64,000 bases of DNA. It comes from Gp6-AA40 sp035649635. GTDB lineage: Bacteria; Acidobacteriota; Vicinamibacteria; Vicinamibacterales; UBA2999. The notes under the pieces were generated by a model, which ran no database searches, was not told the DNA's origin, and was given only the letters and a program-made list of their open reading frames with translations. Of the stretch, positions 26,822 to 36,007 are shown in pieces (positions within the stretch are counted from its first letter, which is position 1; each line of letters begins with the position of its first letter). The stretch covers positions 1-64,000 of the forward strand of contig DASRJE010000224.1 of the NCBI GenBank assembly GCA_035649635.1. The letters run 5' to 3'. The translations under genes were made by a program, and so were the position numbers.

Positions 26822-28182
26822 GCCGCCTTCGCCCTTGGCTTCGGCGCCCAAGTCCTGGCGAGGCACTCGCGGTGCTTAGCGCAACCGTTCTCCTGATCAG
26901 CGGGTGCTCGTCAGAGCCGAAGACTTCAATGTCCCAGCCAACCGCGGTCGATCCCAGTACGCTGCCTGCGGTCACGCTGCCGGATCTCTCCCAGATGGAC
27001 AGAGCGGTTCAGCAGCAGATCGGCGATCAATACCGAGCCCTGCAGTCCCTCATCGAGAACCGCGCCGCGGCTCCTGAGCTCGCGCGTGCGTATGGGAACG
27101 TGGGCAACCTCTTGATGGCTGCCAACGATCTCGAGGCCGCCGAACCCTACTACCTCCGCGCGCAGGCGCTCGAACCGGGGGAAATGCGCTGGCCCTACTA
27201 CCTCGGACACGTCTACATGAACAGGGCCGAGCTCACCAAATCGATCGCGTCGTTCGAGCACGCGCTGCGCCTGCGGCCTGACGATGTGGCGACGCTGGTG
27301 TGGATGGGAAATGTCTACCTCGATCAAGGCGAGCCGGAGTTGGCCGAGGCGCAGTTTACGCGCGCGCTGACCGCTCAACCCCGTGTCGTCGCCGCACTCT
27401 TTGGTCGCGGCCGCGCGGCGCTCGCCAAACGCGATTACTCGCGCGCGGTCGATTACTTCGAGCAGGTGCTTTCGTCGGATCCGCGCGCGTCGATTGCACA
27501 CTACCCACTCGCACTCGCATATCGTGGCCTGGGCGACACGGCACGCGCCGAAGCGCACCTGCGTCAGCAAGGCATGGTCGAAATCGGCCCCCCCGATCCG
27601 CTGATGGTGGAGCTGCGCGGAATGCTGGAAGGCGCGGTCGCCGAAGAGAGTCGCGGTGTTCGCGCGCTCGATGGCGGCGACTTCAAGACCGCCGCCGAGC
27701 ACTTTCGCAAAGGTGTGGAGCTCGCCCCCGACAACCCGGCGCTTCGCCACAAGCTCGCTACGGCGTTGTCGCTGCTGGGCGACACGCAAGGTGCGCTGGA
27801 GCAATTCCAGGAAACCGTACGGCGATCGCCTGGTTTCGCGCAGTCCTACTACAGCCTCGGAGTGCTGCTGGCGACAAATGGCCGCCAACAGGACGCAATC
27901 GAGCGCTTCGCGACGGCGGTGAAGTACGAGCCGAACTACGTTGGAGCTAGGCTTCGACTCGCAGAGCTCCTGCGGCAGACTGGGCGTCCGGACGCGGCTC
28001 TGACGCAGTACGAGCAGGTCATGACCATCGATCCACGTGCCGCGGAAGCGCAGTTTGGATACGCAATGGCGCTCGTCCAACTCAAGAAATACGACGAGGC
28101 TCGCCGGCGCCTTTCCGAGGGGATGGCAAGCTATCCGGAGCGTCGCGAATTCGCAGAGGCGCTGGCGCGCCTGGGTCGTTAA
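26818..28182 (+). CDS. TPR-repeat lipoprotein paired with CRTAC1 (a)
   Basis: The 454-residue protein starts at a GTG overlapping the CRTAC1 stop. A hydrophobic stretch ends in the lipobox LISGC (Cys30), then a linker with PAVTLPDLSQMDRAVQQQIG and about nine TPR motifs (for example AYGNVGNLLMAANDLEAAEPYYLRAQALEP and AIERFATAVKYEPNYVGARLRLAELL). The segment MRWPYYLGHVYMNRAELTKS recurs nearly unchanged in the other TPR partner at 37 kb. TPR superhelices bind other proteins; the constant pairing suggests the CRTAC1 protein is the client. Its TAA stop shares the palindromic TTAA with the convergent LysR gene. Confidence 0.88.
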   Translation: MSRLRPWLRRPSPGEALAVLSATVLLISGCSSEPKTSMSQPTAVDPSTLPAVTLPDLSQMDRAVQQQIGDQYRALQSLIENRAAAPELARAYGNVGNLLMAANDLEAAEPYYLRAQALEPGEMRWPYYLGHVYMNRAELTKSIASFEHALRLRPDDVATLVWMGNVYLDQGEPELAEAQFTRALTAQPRVVAALFGRGRAALAKRDYSRAVDYFEQVLSSDPRASIAHYPLALAYRGLGDTARAEAHLRQQGMVEIGPPDPLMVELRGMLEGAVAEESRGVRALDGGDFKTAAEHFRKGVELAPDNPALRHKLATALSLLGDTQGALEQFQETVRRSPGFAQSYYSLGVLLATNGRQQDAIERFATAVKYEPNYVGARLRLAELLRQTGRPDAALTQYEQVMTIDPRAAEAQFGYAMALVQLKKYDEARRRLSEGMASYPERREFAEALARLGR

Positions 28183-29111
28183 CTCCTCGCGCCCACCGCG
28201 ACAGGCAGAAACTGTTCCTGTGGGTACAGGGACCAGACGCACTCCAGGAATCGGCGGACGACGGGCGAGTCTTCGGCCTTGCGGTGGACGACTCGAATCT
28301 CTGTCGTGGCGTCCCGATCGCTGACCGGCCTGACCGCGACGCCGCTCGGCGGTTGCGGCTCTGTCAATGGAACACCGTAACCCAGGTAGACACCCTTGCC
28401 GGATGCGACGAGCATCATCCCGGCATGGTTGAAGGGACCTGCACCCGGTGTGGGGATCGCCTTCGGATCGATGCCCGCCCTGGCGTAGAGATCGAGAATC
28501 TGATCGTACAAGACAGGCGCGATGTGCCTGTCCCACAACAACAAGGGCTCGTTCGCGAGCTCCCGGATCGACACCGAGTCACGCGCCGCCAATGGGCTGG
28601 TATCCGAGACGATCGCCTGGATGCGTTCGATCAGGATGGGCGCGGACGCCTCGAAGTCCGGGCCGAACGGCGGGCGGGCGAATGCCACATCCAATGTCCC
28701 GTTCCGCAGCTGCTCGTCAGAGTCGTACCAGCAGAACGCGTCGGTCGCCGCGATACTGATTTCGGGGTTCCGTCGGACGAACTCGACGCGAATGCGATTG
28801 ACCACATCCCAGAGTCCCCACCCGATGCCGACGCGAATCTCGTCGTTTCCACGGGCGACCTGACGCGCGGTCAACGCGAATTCCGAAGCGGCAGCGTCCA
28901 GCGACCTTGCCTTCTCCAACAACCGTCGTCCTGCGTCCGTGAGCGTCACCCCGTGACGATGGCGGACGAAGAGCGTCACGCCGAGCTCCTCTTCCAGTTG
29001 GTGGATGTGACGGCTCAGCGGCGGCTGGGAGATGTGGAGCCGCTCGGCCGCCTTCGTGATACTCAGGGTTTCAGCAACGGCGATGAACGCCTTGACTCGC
29101 CTGAGATCCAT
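28179..29111 (-). CDS. LysR-family transcriptional regulator
   Basis: The 310-residue protein starts MDLRRVKAFIAVAETLSITK with the LysR winged helix (AAERLHISQPPLSRHIHQLE) in the first 60 residues and a periplasmic-binding-like effector domain after residue 90. It probably binds the 316-bp gap in front of the divergent receptor 3 gene, which is the usual arrangement for LysR regulators and their targets. The effector is unknown. The longer upstream reading frame lacks conserved sequence. It overlaps the TPR gene end by 4 bp. Confidence 0.88.
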   Translation of the reverse strand: MDLRRVKAFIAVAETLSITKAAERLHISQPPLSRHIHQLEEELGVTLFVRHRHGVTLTDAGRRLLEKARSLDAAASEFALTARQVARGNDEIRVGIGWGLWDVVNRIRVEFVRRNPEISIAATDAFCWYDSDEQLRNGTLDVAFARPPFGPDFEASAPILIERIQAIVSDTSPLAARDSVSIRELANEPLLLWDRHIAPVLYDQILDLYARAGIDPKAIPTPGAGPFNHAGMMLVASGKGVYLGYGVPLTEPQPPSGVAVRPVSDRDATTEIRVVHRKAEDSPVVRRFLECVWSLYPQEQFLPVAVGARS

Positions 29112-29251
29112 CGGCCGCGGATTGTATATCAATTCGGTATACCAGCGCAGCGAAAGATGTATTGGACAGCATGTGCTGCCGTAGGCGAGCGTATCGCGCG
29201 ACACCGATTCACGCAGAGGGACGCCAGTATTGCCACGACGGTCACGGTGCC

Positions 29252-29280
29252 TTGACAAGCCCCACTCGTGCGGGCACGAT
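29252..29280 (+). promoter_or_regulatory. Candidate promoter of receptor 3 with overlapping dyad
   Basis: In the 316-bp gap between the LysR gene and receptor 3 (29112-29427), TTGACA (29252-29257) is followed after 17 bases by the weak -10 CACGAT. The spacer contains an imperfect dyad CCCACTCGTGCGGG, suitable for regulator binding. The rest of the gap shows no gene. The -10 match is poor, so the site may need activation. Confidence 0.4.
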
Positions 29281-29427
29281 CTGCTCACTTTTAGCCCGTC
29301 ACTGCCCTTACTTGGGGATTGCTCGCCCCCGTTACGTACACATGGGCTCCTTCCATACACGCACGACTGCATTGATCACTGTGTCCGCGCGCACGCGCGG
29401 TTTGGGCCGACTATAGGGGAGGTTTTG

Positions 29428-32400
29428 ATGCGTGGAATCGTGAGAGCTCTGGCGGCGTTCATGCTCATCGTGCTCGCGCCAGGCGTCGTGTACGCACAAG
29501 CCACACTGGCGGGACTCGCCAGGGACAGTTCCGGCGGTGTTCTGCCGGGCGTCACAGTTGAAGCAACCAGTCCAGTACTGATTGAGAAAGTTCGCACCGC
29601 GGTGACGGACGACACCGGGCGCTACACCATCCCGGATCTTCGCCCTGGCACGTATACCGTGACTTTCAGCTTGACCGGGTTCCGAACCGTCGCGCGCGAA
29701 GGCGTCGAGTTGAGCGGAACGGCAGTCGTGAACATCAATGCCGAGCTGTCGGTTGGCGCGGTGCAGGAGACGATCACGGTCACCGGAGAAACGCCGGTCG
29801 TCAACCTGGAGTCGACGACGCGACAAGCCGTGATGGATCAGGAGATCGTCTCGGCTATCCCGAGTTCGCGAACTCCCTTCACCGTCGGCGTCCTCATTCC
29901 CGGGGTGCGCAAGGGCGCATTCACGGGCCAGGACGTTGGTGGCTCGGTCGTCCAGGAGGTCGCATCGCTCGAAGCCAACGGCGGACGAACATCCGACCAG
30001 CGCATGATGGTCAACGGCGTGGCCCTCAGTTCGGGAATCGCCGGCGGATGGGGCGGGGGCGCAGTCCCGAATGCGACGGGGACGGCGGAGTTCGCCATCG
30101 ACGTCTCGGGCGTGGACGCACAGGCCGCGACTGGCGGCGTGCGAATCAATTTCATTCCGCGCGATGGCGGCAATCGCTTCAGCGGCACGATCGCGGCAAA
30201 CTACGCGACCGGGGACTGGGCGAGCGACAACTTCACCGGCACCGAGGTGCAACAGCGCGGGCTGGCCGTGCCTGGCACCGTCAAGGCGAACGGGGACTTC
30301 AACCCTGGCGTTGGAGGTCCGATCAAGCGCGACAAACTCTGGTTCTTCCTGTCGGGCAGATCGTTATTTGCGGACAACTACGTCGCGAGCACCTTCTTCA
30401 ACTTGAACGCGAACAGGTTGGACCGCTTCGATTACGTGCCGTCGACGGACCAGGCAATCCTCCATCAGGAACAGACGATCTACCAGGCCCGGCTCACATG
30501 GCAGGCGACACCGAAACACAAGTTCGGCATGACGTTCGACCAGGAGAACTTCTGCGCCTGCACGACCGGTATCGGCCCGGGACCTGGCGGTGTCGTGACC
30601 TCGCCCGAGGCGGGCAATGACCGACGTTTCCCCCTGCAGCGCTTCGTCACCGTGGACTGGAGCACTCCGGTCAGTAACAAGCTGCTGATCGAAGCCAGCG
30701 GCATTCACCGCGTCGAACGATGGGGCGGCATGGAGCCGCAAGTCGGCAAGCTGGGCAACATCGACCACCTCGAGCCCGGCATGATCTCGGTCGCCGACAG
30801 CCTCAATCCAGTCACCGGCACGCCGCTGACCTATCGCGCCGCGGTGACTTACAACAACTCCTGGAACTGGAACGTCCACTACCGGGCGGCGGTGTCCTAC
30901 ATCACCGGGGCCCACACGTTCAAGGTCGGCTTCAACAACGCCTTCCTGCATCACGAAAACACGACCTACAGCGCGCCGGCGACGCCCTACAGCTACGGCT
31001 TCACCTCGATGGAGCCGACGTCGATCACCTACCGCATCGTGCCGCGAACGGTGGAAGTCAACGTCGATCGCGACATGGGGTTCTTCGTGCAGGACAAATG
31101 GACGACAGGACGCTGGACACTGGCCGGGGCCCTCCGCCTCGATTCCTTCAAGAACAGCTTCCCTCCTCAGGCGATCTCAGGCACGTTCTTCGGACGGAAC
31201 CTGAACGTCTCGTACCCAGAGATCGAGAATTTGAGCTGGAACGACATCACGCCGAGATTGGGTGCGACCTACGACGTATTTGGAAACGGGAAGACGGCGT
31301 TGAAGGCGACTCTCAACAAGTATCTCGAAGGCCTGGGTACGACGGGATTCGGCCCCGCGCAGGTGTCGGATGCGCCCAATCCCATCCTGCGAGTGGCGAA
31401 CCAGACCACGCAGCGCACATGGGCTGACGGCAATCGCAACTTCATTCCGGATTGCGATCTCAACAACTTCGCGCTCAATGGCGAGTGTGGTGTCGTCGAC
31501 AATCAGAACTTCGGCACCGACATCCCTGGCACCACTTACGACCCCGACCTGATGCGAGGATGGGGCAAGCGAGCCTTCAACTGGGAGTTCACGACCAGCG
31601 TCCAGCAGGAAATCATTCCTCGCATGTCGGTCGAGGTGCAGTATGCCCGGCGCTGGTACGGCAACATTCGTGTTATGGATGATCTCTCGGCGACGCCGGC
31701 GAGCTACTCGCCGGTCACGATCGCGGCGCCGGCCGACTCGCGATTGCCGAACGGCGGTGGATACACGCTGACCGGGATGGGCCTGAGCCCGACCGCCGGC
31801 CCGCCGAGCTACTTCGTGACTCTGTCGAACAACTACGGCAAGCAGACCGAGCACTTCGACGGCGTGAACATCTCGGTCAATGCCCGGTTGCAGAACGGGC
31901 TACTCCTGCAGGGCGGCCTGGGCACGGGGCGACAGGTCCTCAACGATTGCGAGGTCGTGGACGACCTGCCCGAAATGCTTCATACGTTCTTCGGAGACCC
32001 GACGCGAGCGTTCTTCTTCGCCGCTAGGCCGCGTGAGTTCTGCGAGCAGAATAACGGGTGGCGCACGTCAGTCCAAGGCCTGGCCGCGTACACGATTCCG
32101 AAGGTCGATGTGCAGATCAGCGGCACGATCCAGAATCTGCCTGGAGCGGTGGCCCAGATCGGCTCGAGCCTGACCGGTGTCCAGGCCAACGCCAACTACG
32201 GCGTCATCCCGGGCGTCGCCGGTCCAGGCCCGTTCATCCCGTTCAAGACGTTCCAGATCGTCGAGGCTGGTGCGTTGTTCGTCGAACGGCTCAACCAGAT
32301 CGACTTCCGTGTTTCGAAGATCCTCCGCTTCGGGACGACTCGGACCAACCTGAACTTCGACTTCTTCAACGTGACCAATTCCAACTCGGTCCTCGGCGAG

Positions 32401-32487
32401 AACTTCACCTACGGCCCGACATGGCGGCAACCGACGTCGATCCTGATACCGCGACTGTTCAAGATCGGCGCGCAGTTCGATTTCTGA
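29428..32487 (+). CDS. Oar-like TonB-dependent receptor with carboxypeptidase-regulatory domain (3)
   Basis: The 1019-residue protein has a signal peptide (AAFMLIVLAPGVVYAQ), a carboxypeptidase-regulatory domain (ARDSSGGVLPGVTVEATSP), a plug with TITVTGETPVVNLESTTRQ and a barrel ending KIGAQFDF. A GGGGAGG site precedes the ATG by a few bases. It shares with receptor 1 the plug segment GGWGGGAVPNATG, the FCAC loop near residue 375 and ASGIHRVERWG, so the two are recent paralogues. It faces the LysR gene divergently and is likely its target. The 3' gap holds a large foldback. Confidence 0.88.
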   Translation: MRGIVRALAAFMLIVLAPGVVYAQATLAGLARDSSGGVLPGVTVEATSPVLIEKVRTAVTDDTGRYTIPDLRPGTYTVTFSLTGFRTVAREGVELSGTAVVNINAELSVGAVQETITVTGETPVVNLESTTRQAVMDQEIVSAIPSSRTPFTVGVLIPGVRKGAFTGQDVGGSVVQEVASLEANGGRTSDQRMMVNGVALSSGIAGGWGGGAVPNATGTAEFAIDVSGVDAQAATGGVRINFIPRDGGNRFSGTIAANYATGDWASDNFTGTEVQQRGLAVPGTVKANGDFNPGVGGPIKRDKLWFFLSGRSLFADNYVASTFFNLNANRLDRFDYVPSTDQAILHQEQTIYQARLTWQATPKHKFGMTFDQENFCACTTGIGPGPGGVVTSPEAGNDRRFPLQRFVTVDWSTPVSNKLLIEASGIHRVERWGGMEPQVGKLGNIDHLEPGMISVADSLNPVTGTPLTYRAAVTYNNSWNWNVHYRAAVSYITGAHTFKVGFNNAFLHHENTTYSAPATPYSYGFTSMEPTSITYRIVPRTVEVNVDRDMGFFVQDKWTTGRWTLAGALRLDSFKNSFPPQAISGTFFGRNLNVSYPEIENLSWNDITPRLGATYDVFGNGKTALKATLNKYLEGLGTTGFGPAQVSDAPNPILRVANQTTQRTWADGNRNFIPDCDLNNFALNGECGVVDNQNFGTDIPGTTYDPDLMRGWGKRAFNWEFTTSVQQEIIPRMSVEVQYARRWYGNIRVMDDLSATPASYSPVTIAAPADSRLPNGGGYTLTGMGLSPTAGPPSYFVTLSNNYGKQTEHFDGVNISVNARLQNGLLLQGGLGTGRQVLNDCEVVDDLPEMLHTFFGDPTRAFFFAARPREFCEQNNGWRTSVQGLAAYTIPKVDVQISGTIQNLPGAVAQIGSSLTGVQANANYGVIPGVAGPGPFIPFKTFQIVEAGALFVERLNQIDFRVSKILRFGTTRTNLNFDFFNVTNSNSVLGENFTYGPTWRQPTSILIPRLFKIGAQFDF

Positions 32488-32515
32488 GCACGAAGGGCAC
32501 GAAGACTTGAAATAA

Positions 32516-32683
32516 CGCCACGAAGAACACGAGGGTGAGATTCTCGTGACACTATCGCGCTGAAGTTTGTTTTTCTGGCAAATACTGCTGGCGCGAGAGT
32601 GTCACTAGAAGGCACAGGATCTTGATCACAGCGCGGCTTTGGTTGCGGCTTCGCCGCGCTGTGATCTTCGTGAGCTTCGTGGC
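32516..32683. repeat. Nested foldback element between convergent genes
   Basis: Three inverted repeats are packed in about 170 bp: an outer GCCACGAAG... / ...CTTCGTGGC pair (32517-32533 with 32666-32683, 3 mismatches), GTGACACTATCGCGC / GCGCGAGAGTGTCAC (32546-32560 with 32591-32605, 1 mismatch) and GATCACAGCGCGGC / GCCGCGCTGTGATC (32624-32637 with 32653-32666, perfect). It fills the 218-bp gap between receptor 3 and the TPR gene. It could be a bidirectional terminator, a mobile repeat or a structured RNA. Confidence 0.75.
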
Positions 32684-32705
32684 GATTGCTTCGTGATCGT
32701 CGTGG

Positions 32706-34295
32706 CTAAGGACGGCACGATACGCTGCCGTACTTCGCCAACTCTCCCTTAAGGCGCGACGCTTCCGGCGCGTCGTCGCTCTGCTCTGCATCAGCGACGG
32801 CGCGTTTCATCCACGTCAACGCTTCATCACACCTCCCTAGTTCAGCGAGCGCGAGCGCGATTGTTTCGCCGTGCACCGGCGTGGGGTCCGCCTCGTAGAC
32901 GCGTGTGGCGAGATCGAGTGCGCGCTTGCCTTCACGAACCGAGCGATCCGGAGACGATGCCAGGAGTCTCGCGAGGGTGGTGGCCGTCGCGGTGCGCTCC
33001 GGGAATCGCGAATTCGACTCGGCGAGTAGTGCAACCGCATCGCTATAGCGCTTTCGTTCGGCGAGCAGGATCGACAATCCGACCAGCGAATCCTCGTCAT
33101 CCGGGTTGACGGATCTGGACTTCGTCAACACCTGAATGGCCTCATCGACATAACGAAGTCGCAGCAGCACACGCAGGAACTCCCGGACGACGTCCGCATC
33201 GTCAGGTGCCACTTCGAAGGCGGCCCGGAAAGTGACAACTGCCTCGGACGTCTTACCCATCTGCAACTGCGCCAGCGCCAGGTTCACGCGGGCAGCCGCA
33301 CTGCCAGGCGCTGCTTCCATGGCCGCGGCAAATGCCCCGGCAGCTTGTTCGTACAGTCCGGCATCGTACGCCCGCCTGCCCTGCGCGACGAGTCCGCGCT
33401 CGCCGCGGACGAGCGTCTGAAGAGTGTCGACAATGGGATCGCCCACGCTGATTCCACCAGTGCCCCGCTGCTCGAGGTGCGAACGAGCCTCGTCGAGGCG
33501 ACCAAGCCCGCGATATGCCATCGCGAGCGAATAGTGAATCGACGATGCCTGAGGGACTCGTTCGAGCGCGGCACGAAAGTGCCCGATGGCTTCATTGAAT
33601 CGACGCTCGCGCAGCGCGACCTCCCCGAGGCCCTGGCGCGCCAGAGCGGGAAACACATTGACGACACCGTCGAACTGTTCGCGCGCTTCTCGTAAGCGAT
33701 TCAGTCCCAGATACACCTGGCCAAGACGGACCGTCGCCGCGCGATCGTCCGGTTGCGCCCGGAGTGCCTCCTCGAAGCGCGCCACGGCATCGTCCAGCCG
33801 TCCGGTTTGCTGATAGAGGTACCCAAGCAGATGAAGCCACGTCACATCCGCGGGCGCCATCCGCGTGGCATTGAGGTACGAGGCTTCGGCGGAATCGAAG
33901 AACTCGTAGGCGTGAAACACCCGGCCAAGAGAACCGTACGCATCGGCAAGTTTGCCGCTGGAGACACCTCGACCCTCTACCATGGTCTCGAACGACTTTC
34001 GCGCATCGCGAATCTGGCCTGACACGGCCGGCTCGAGATCATCGAGGCGAGGAATGGGAACGGGCCGAAGCCCATTTCTTGCCGGTGCGAGCGCGGTCGA
34101 TTCTAGCTGGGCCACGCTTTGAATTGCCGGTGCAGAGAGAAGGACCACGGCGCAGATTAATACGTGACGGTAGAGGCGGGACTTTCCTGGCCTGAGCCTC
34201 GTCGAAGGCAGACCCGCCTTGATCGCGCGATTCGACGACGACGGCACTTCTGAAGACACGCCGCTACGGATCGGTATGTGTGGCTGCGCGTTCAT
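32706..34295 (-). CDS. TPR-repeat protein paired with CRTAC1 (b)
   Basis: The 529-residue protein has an unusual 40-residue hydrophilic N-terminus, then a signal/anchor helix (HVLICAVVLLSAPAIQSVAQ) and about ten TPR motifs, including AYGSLGRVFHAYEFFDSAEASY and SLAMAYRGLGRLDEARSHLEQRG. The ATG overlaps the stop of the CRTAC1 gene upstream by 4 bp (ATGA). Part of the leader (KAGLPSTRLRPGKS) is encoded by a palindromic repeat at 34172-34220, which seems to have lengthened the N-terminus. Unlike TPR partners a and c it has no clear lipobox. Confidence 0.82.
   Translation of the reverse strand: MNAQPHIPIRSGVSSEVPSSSNRAIKAGLPSTRLRPGKSRLYRHVLICAVVLLSAPAIQSVAQLESTALAPARNGLRPVPIPRLDDLEPAVSGQIRDARKSFETMVEGRGVSSGKLADAYGSLGRVFHAYEFFDSAEASYLNATRMAPADVTWLHLLGYLYQQTGRLDDAVARFEEALRAQPDDRAATVRLGQVYLGLNRLREAREQFDGVVNVFPALARQGLGEVALRERRFNEAIGHFRAALERVPQASSIHYSLAMAYRGLGRLDEARSHLEQRGTGGISVGDPIVDTLQTLVRGERGLVAQGRRAYDAGLYEQAAGAFAAAMEAAPGSAAARVNLALAQLQMGKTSEAVVTFRAAFEVAPDDADVVREFLRVLLRLRYVDEAIQVLTKSRSVNPDDEDSLVGLSILLAERKRYSDAVALLAESNSRFPERTATATTLARLLASSPDRSVREGKRALDLATRVYEADPTPVHGETIALALAELGRCDEALTWMKRAVADAEQSDDAPEASRLKGELAKYGSVSCRP
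34172..34220. repeat. GGCGGGACT...GAAGGCAGACCCGCC palindromic repeat within a gene
   Basis: The segment has arms GGCGGGACT and AGACCCGCC (one mismatch) around TTCCTGGCCTGAGC...GTCGAAGGC. The same core TTTCCTGGCCTGAGCAAAGT with arms CGGAGGCT/AGCCTCCG is at 63861-63902, and a related core lies at 9755-9785. Here it lies inside the 5' coding part of the TPR gene b. Confidence 0.75.
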
Positions 34296-36007
34296 TGGGC
34301 TGCCCGCGGCGGTTTGCCGGATTCCAGGATCCAATACCGATCGGCCGTCAAGCCGCGGAACTCTTCGGGCTGACGACCCGCCCAGTGCACGCGCACTGTC
34401 TGTGCTGCGCTCTCGCTTCCCAGCCCGAACAACACGCGCGGATCGCTGGCCACCCCGTAGCTGCCGTCGGCCTGAATGCGCCTGCTCGCGCCACGCTGAC
34501 CGACCAACTCGACGCGCGTTTGCAGCGCATCGCGCTTGTTGCGCTCATCGATTGCTCGAATACCGATCCAATGCCGACGATGACCGCTCTCGTTGAGGAG
34601 TACCCGTACGGGACCGCTGTTGTTGAACACCACGACGTCGGTATCGCCATCGTTGTCGAGATCGCCCGTCGCAGCGCCTCGCGCGACCTGTAACTGCGAA
34701 AACGGCGGACCGGCGGCGTCGGACACATCCTCGAACCGCCGTCCTCGCCCGTTGTGGAACAACTGACTGCGCTGCTTGAGCGGGTAGGGATCGCCGTTTT
34801 GCCGCTGGCTGCTCAAGTGTCTGACGGCGCCATTGACGACGACGAGATCGAGCCAGCCGTCGTTGTCGTAATCCACGAACCTCGTGCCAAAGCCGGTGAA
34901 GCCAAGCTTGAACAGCCCGAACTCCGCGGTGCGGTCCTCGAACAGGCCATCGCCCAGGTTCACGTAAAGCGTGTTGCCTTCGTTATCCAGGTTCGTGACG
35001 AACAAATCCTCGTCGCCGTCGCGATCGATGTCTCCCGCATCGACACCCATGCTCCCCTGCGGCTGGCCCATCCGGTTCACTGCCACGCCTGCCAGGAGCG
35101 CCTCGTCTTTGAACGCGCCAGAACCACGTTGATTGATCCATAACTGGTTCGCGTCGCCATCGTTGGCCACGTAGAGATCGGTCCACCCATCGCCGTTGAT
35201 GTCCGACGCGAGGACCCCAAGTCCGCGCGCGGGTGCATTCGTGATCCCCGCGCGTGCAGAGACATCCGTGAACGTCCCATTCCCGTTGTTGTGCAGGAGG
35301 CGATCGGCCACCGGATCGTAGACAGCAGGGTTGCAGTAATCACGTGCCGACCCTGCCGAAAAGCATCCGCGCTTCATCTCCGGCCGGAAGTTGACGTAGT
35401 TGACGACGAATAGATCGAGCCAGCCGTCGCGGTCGTAGTCGAAAAACGTGGCGGCAGTGCTCCAGCGCAGATCGTCGGTTCCGGTCTTGGCGGTGACGTC
35501 GCTGAAGGTGCCGTTGCCGTTGTTGCGAAACAACTGGTTCGACCCGAGGTTGGCCACATACAGATCGATCCAGCCGTCGTTGTCGAAGTCTCCGGTCGCC
35601 GCACCCATGCCGTACCCAGCAGCGACGATACCGCTGCTGTCGGTCACATCGGTGAAGTGCGGCGTGCGCGTCCCATCACTATTGACGCGCAGATCGTTGC
35701 GAAACTGCCGCCCGCCCGAACCGCGTCCTTGCACAGCAAACAGGTCCAGGTCGCCGTCGTTGTCGTAGTCGAAGAGCGCGCCACCAGGTCCGATGACTTC
35801 GGGCAAGAGCAATTGACCTGCAGCTCCATTGACGTGAATGAAGTCAGGGCCCGACTGTGCCGTGACATCGACGAAGGGCGCGGCCGACTGCCCGCTCACG
35901 GCGGTGCGTGGCCAGGCCGCGTACGCGCCCAGCGCGATTAGGCTCGCCGCCCACACGGCCAGGCGAGGCTTGCTAGCCGGCACTCGTCGGATGATGGACG
36001 GGATCAT
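34292..36007 (-). CDS. CRTAC1-family protein (FG-GAP repeats, ASPIC/UnbV) (b)
   Basis: The 571-residue protein has a signal peptide (LAVWAASLIALGAYAAW) without lipobox, FG-GAP repeats such as ALFDYDNDGDLDLFAVQG, DFDNDGWIDLYVANLG and DINGDGWTDLYVAND, and the C-terminal ASPIC/UnbV domain (RRIQADGSYGVASDPRVLFG). Between FAVQGRGSG and RQFRNDLR it lacks the low-complexity insert seen in paralogues a and c, and so shows the uninterrupted form. Its ATG lies 35 bp inside the upstream TPR gene and its stop overlaps the downstream TPR gene by ATGA, so four genes form one coupled unit. Confidence 0.85.
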   Translation of the reverse strand: MIPSIIRRVPASKPRLAVWAASLIALGAYAAWPRTAVSGQSAAPFVDVTAQSGPDFIHVNGAAGQLLLPEVIGPGGALFDYDNDGDLDLFAVQGRGSGGRQFRNDLRVNSDGTRTPHFTDVTDSSGIVAAGYGMGAATGDFDNDGWIDLYVANLGSNQLFRNNGNGTFSDVTAKTGTDDLRWSTAATFFDYDRDGWLDLFVVNYVNFRPEMKRGCFSAGSARDYCNPAVYDPVADRLLHNNGNGTFTDVSARAGITNAPARGLGVLASDINGDGWTDLYVANDGDANQLWINQRGSGAFKDEALLAGVAVNRMGQPQGSMGVDAGDIDRDGDEDLFVTNLDNEGNTLYVNLGDGLFEDRTAEFGLFKLGFTGFGTRFVDYDNDGWLDLVVVNGAVRHLSSQRQNGDPYPLKQRSQLFHNGRGRRFEDVSDAAGPPFSQLQVARGAATGDLDNDGDTDVVVFNNSGPVRVLLNESGHRRHWIGIRAIDERNKRDALQTRVELVGQRGASRRIQADGSYGVASDPRVLFGLGSESAAQTVRVHWAGRQPEEFRGLTADRYWILESGKPPRAAQ

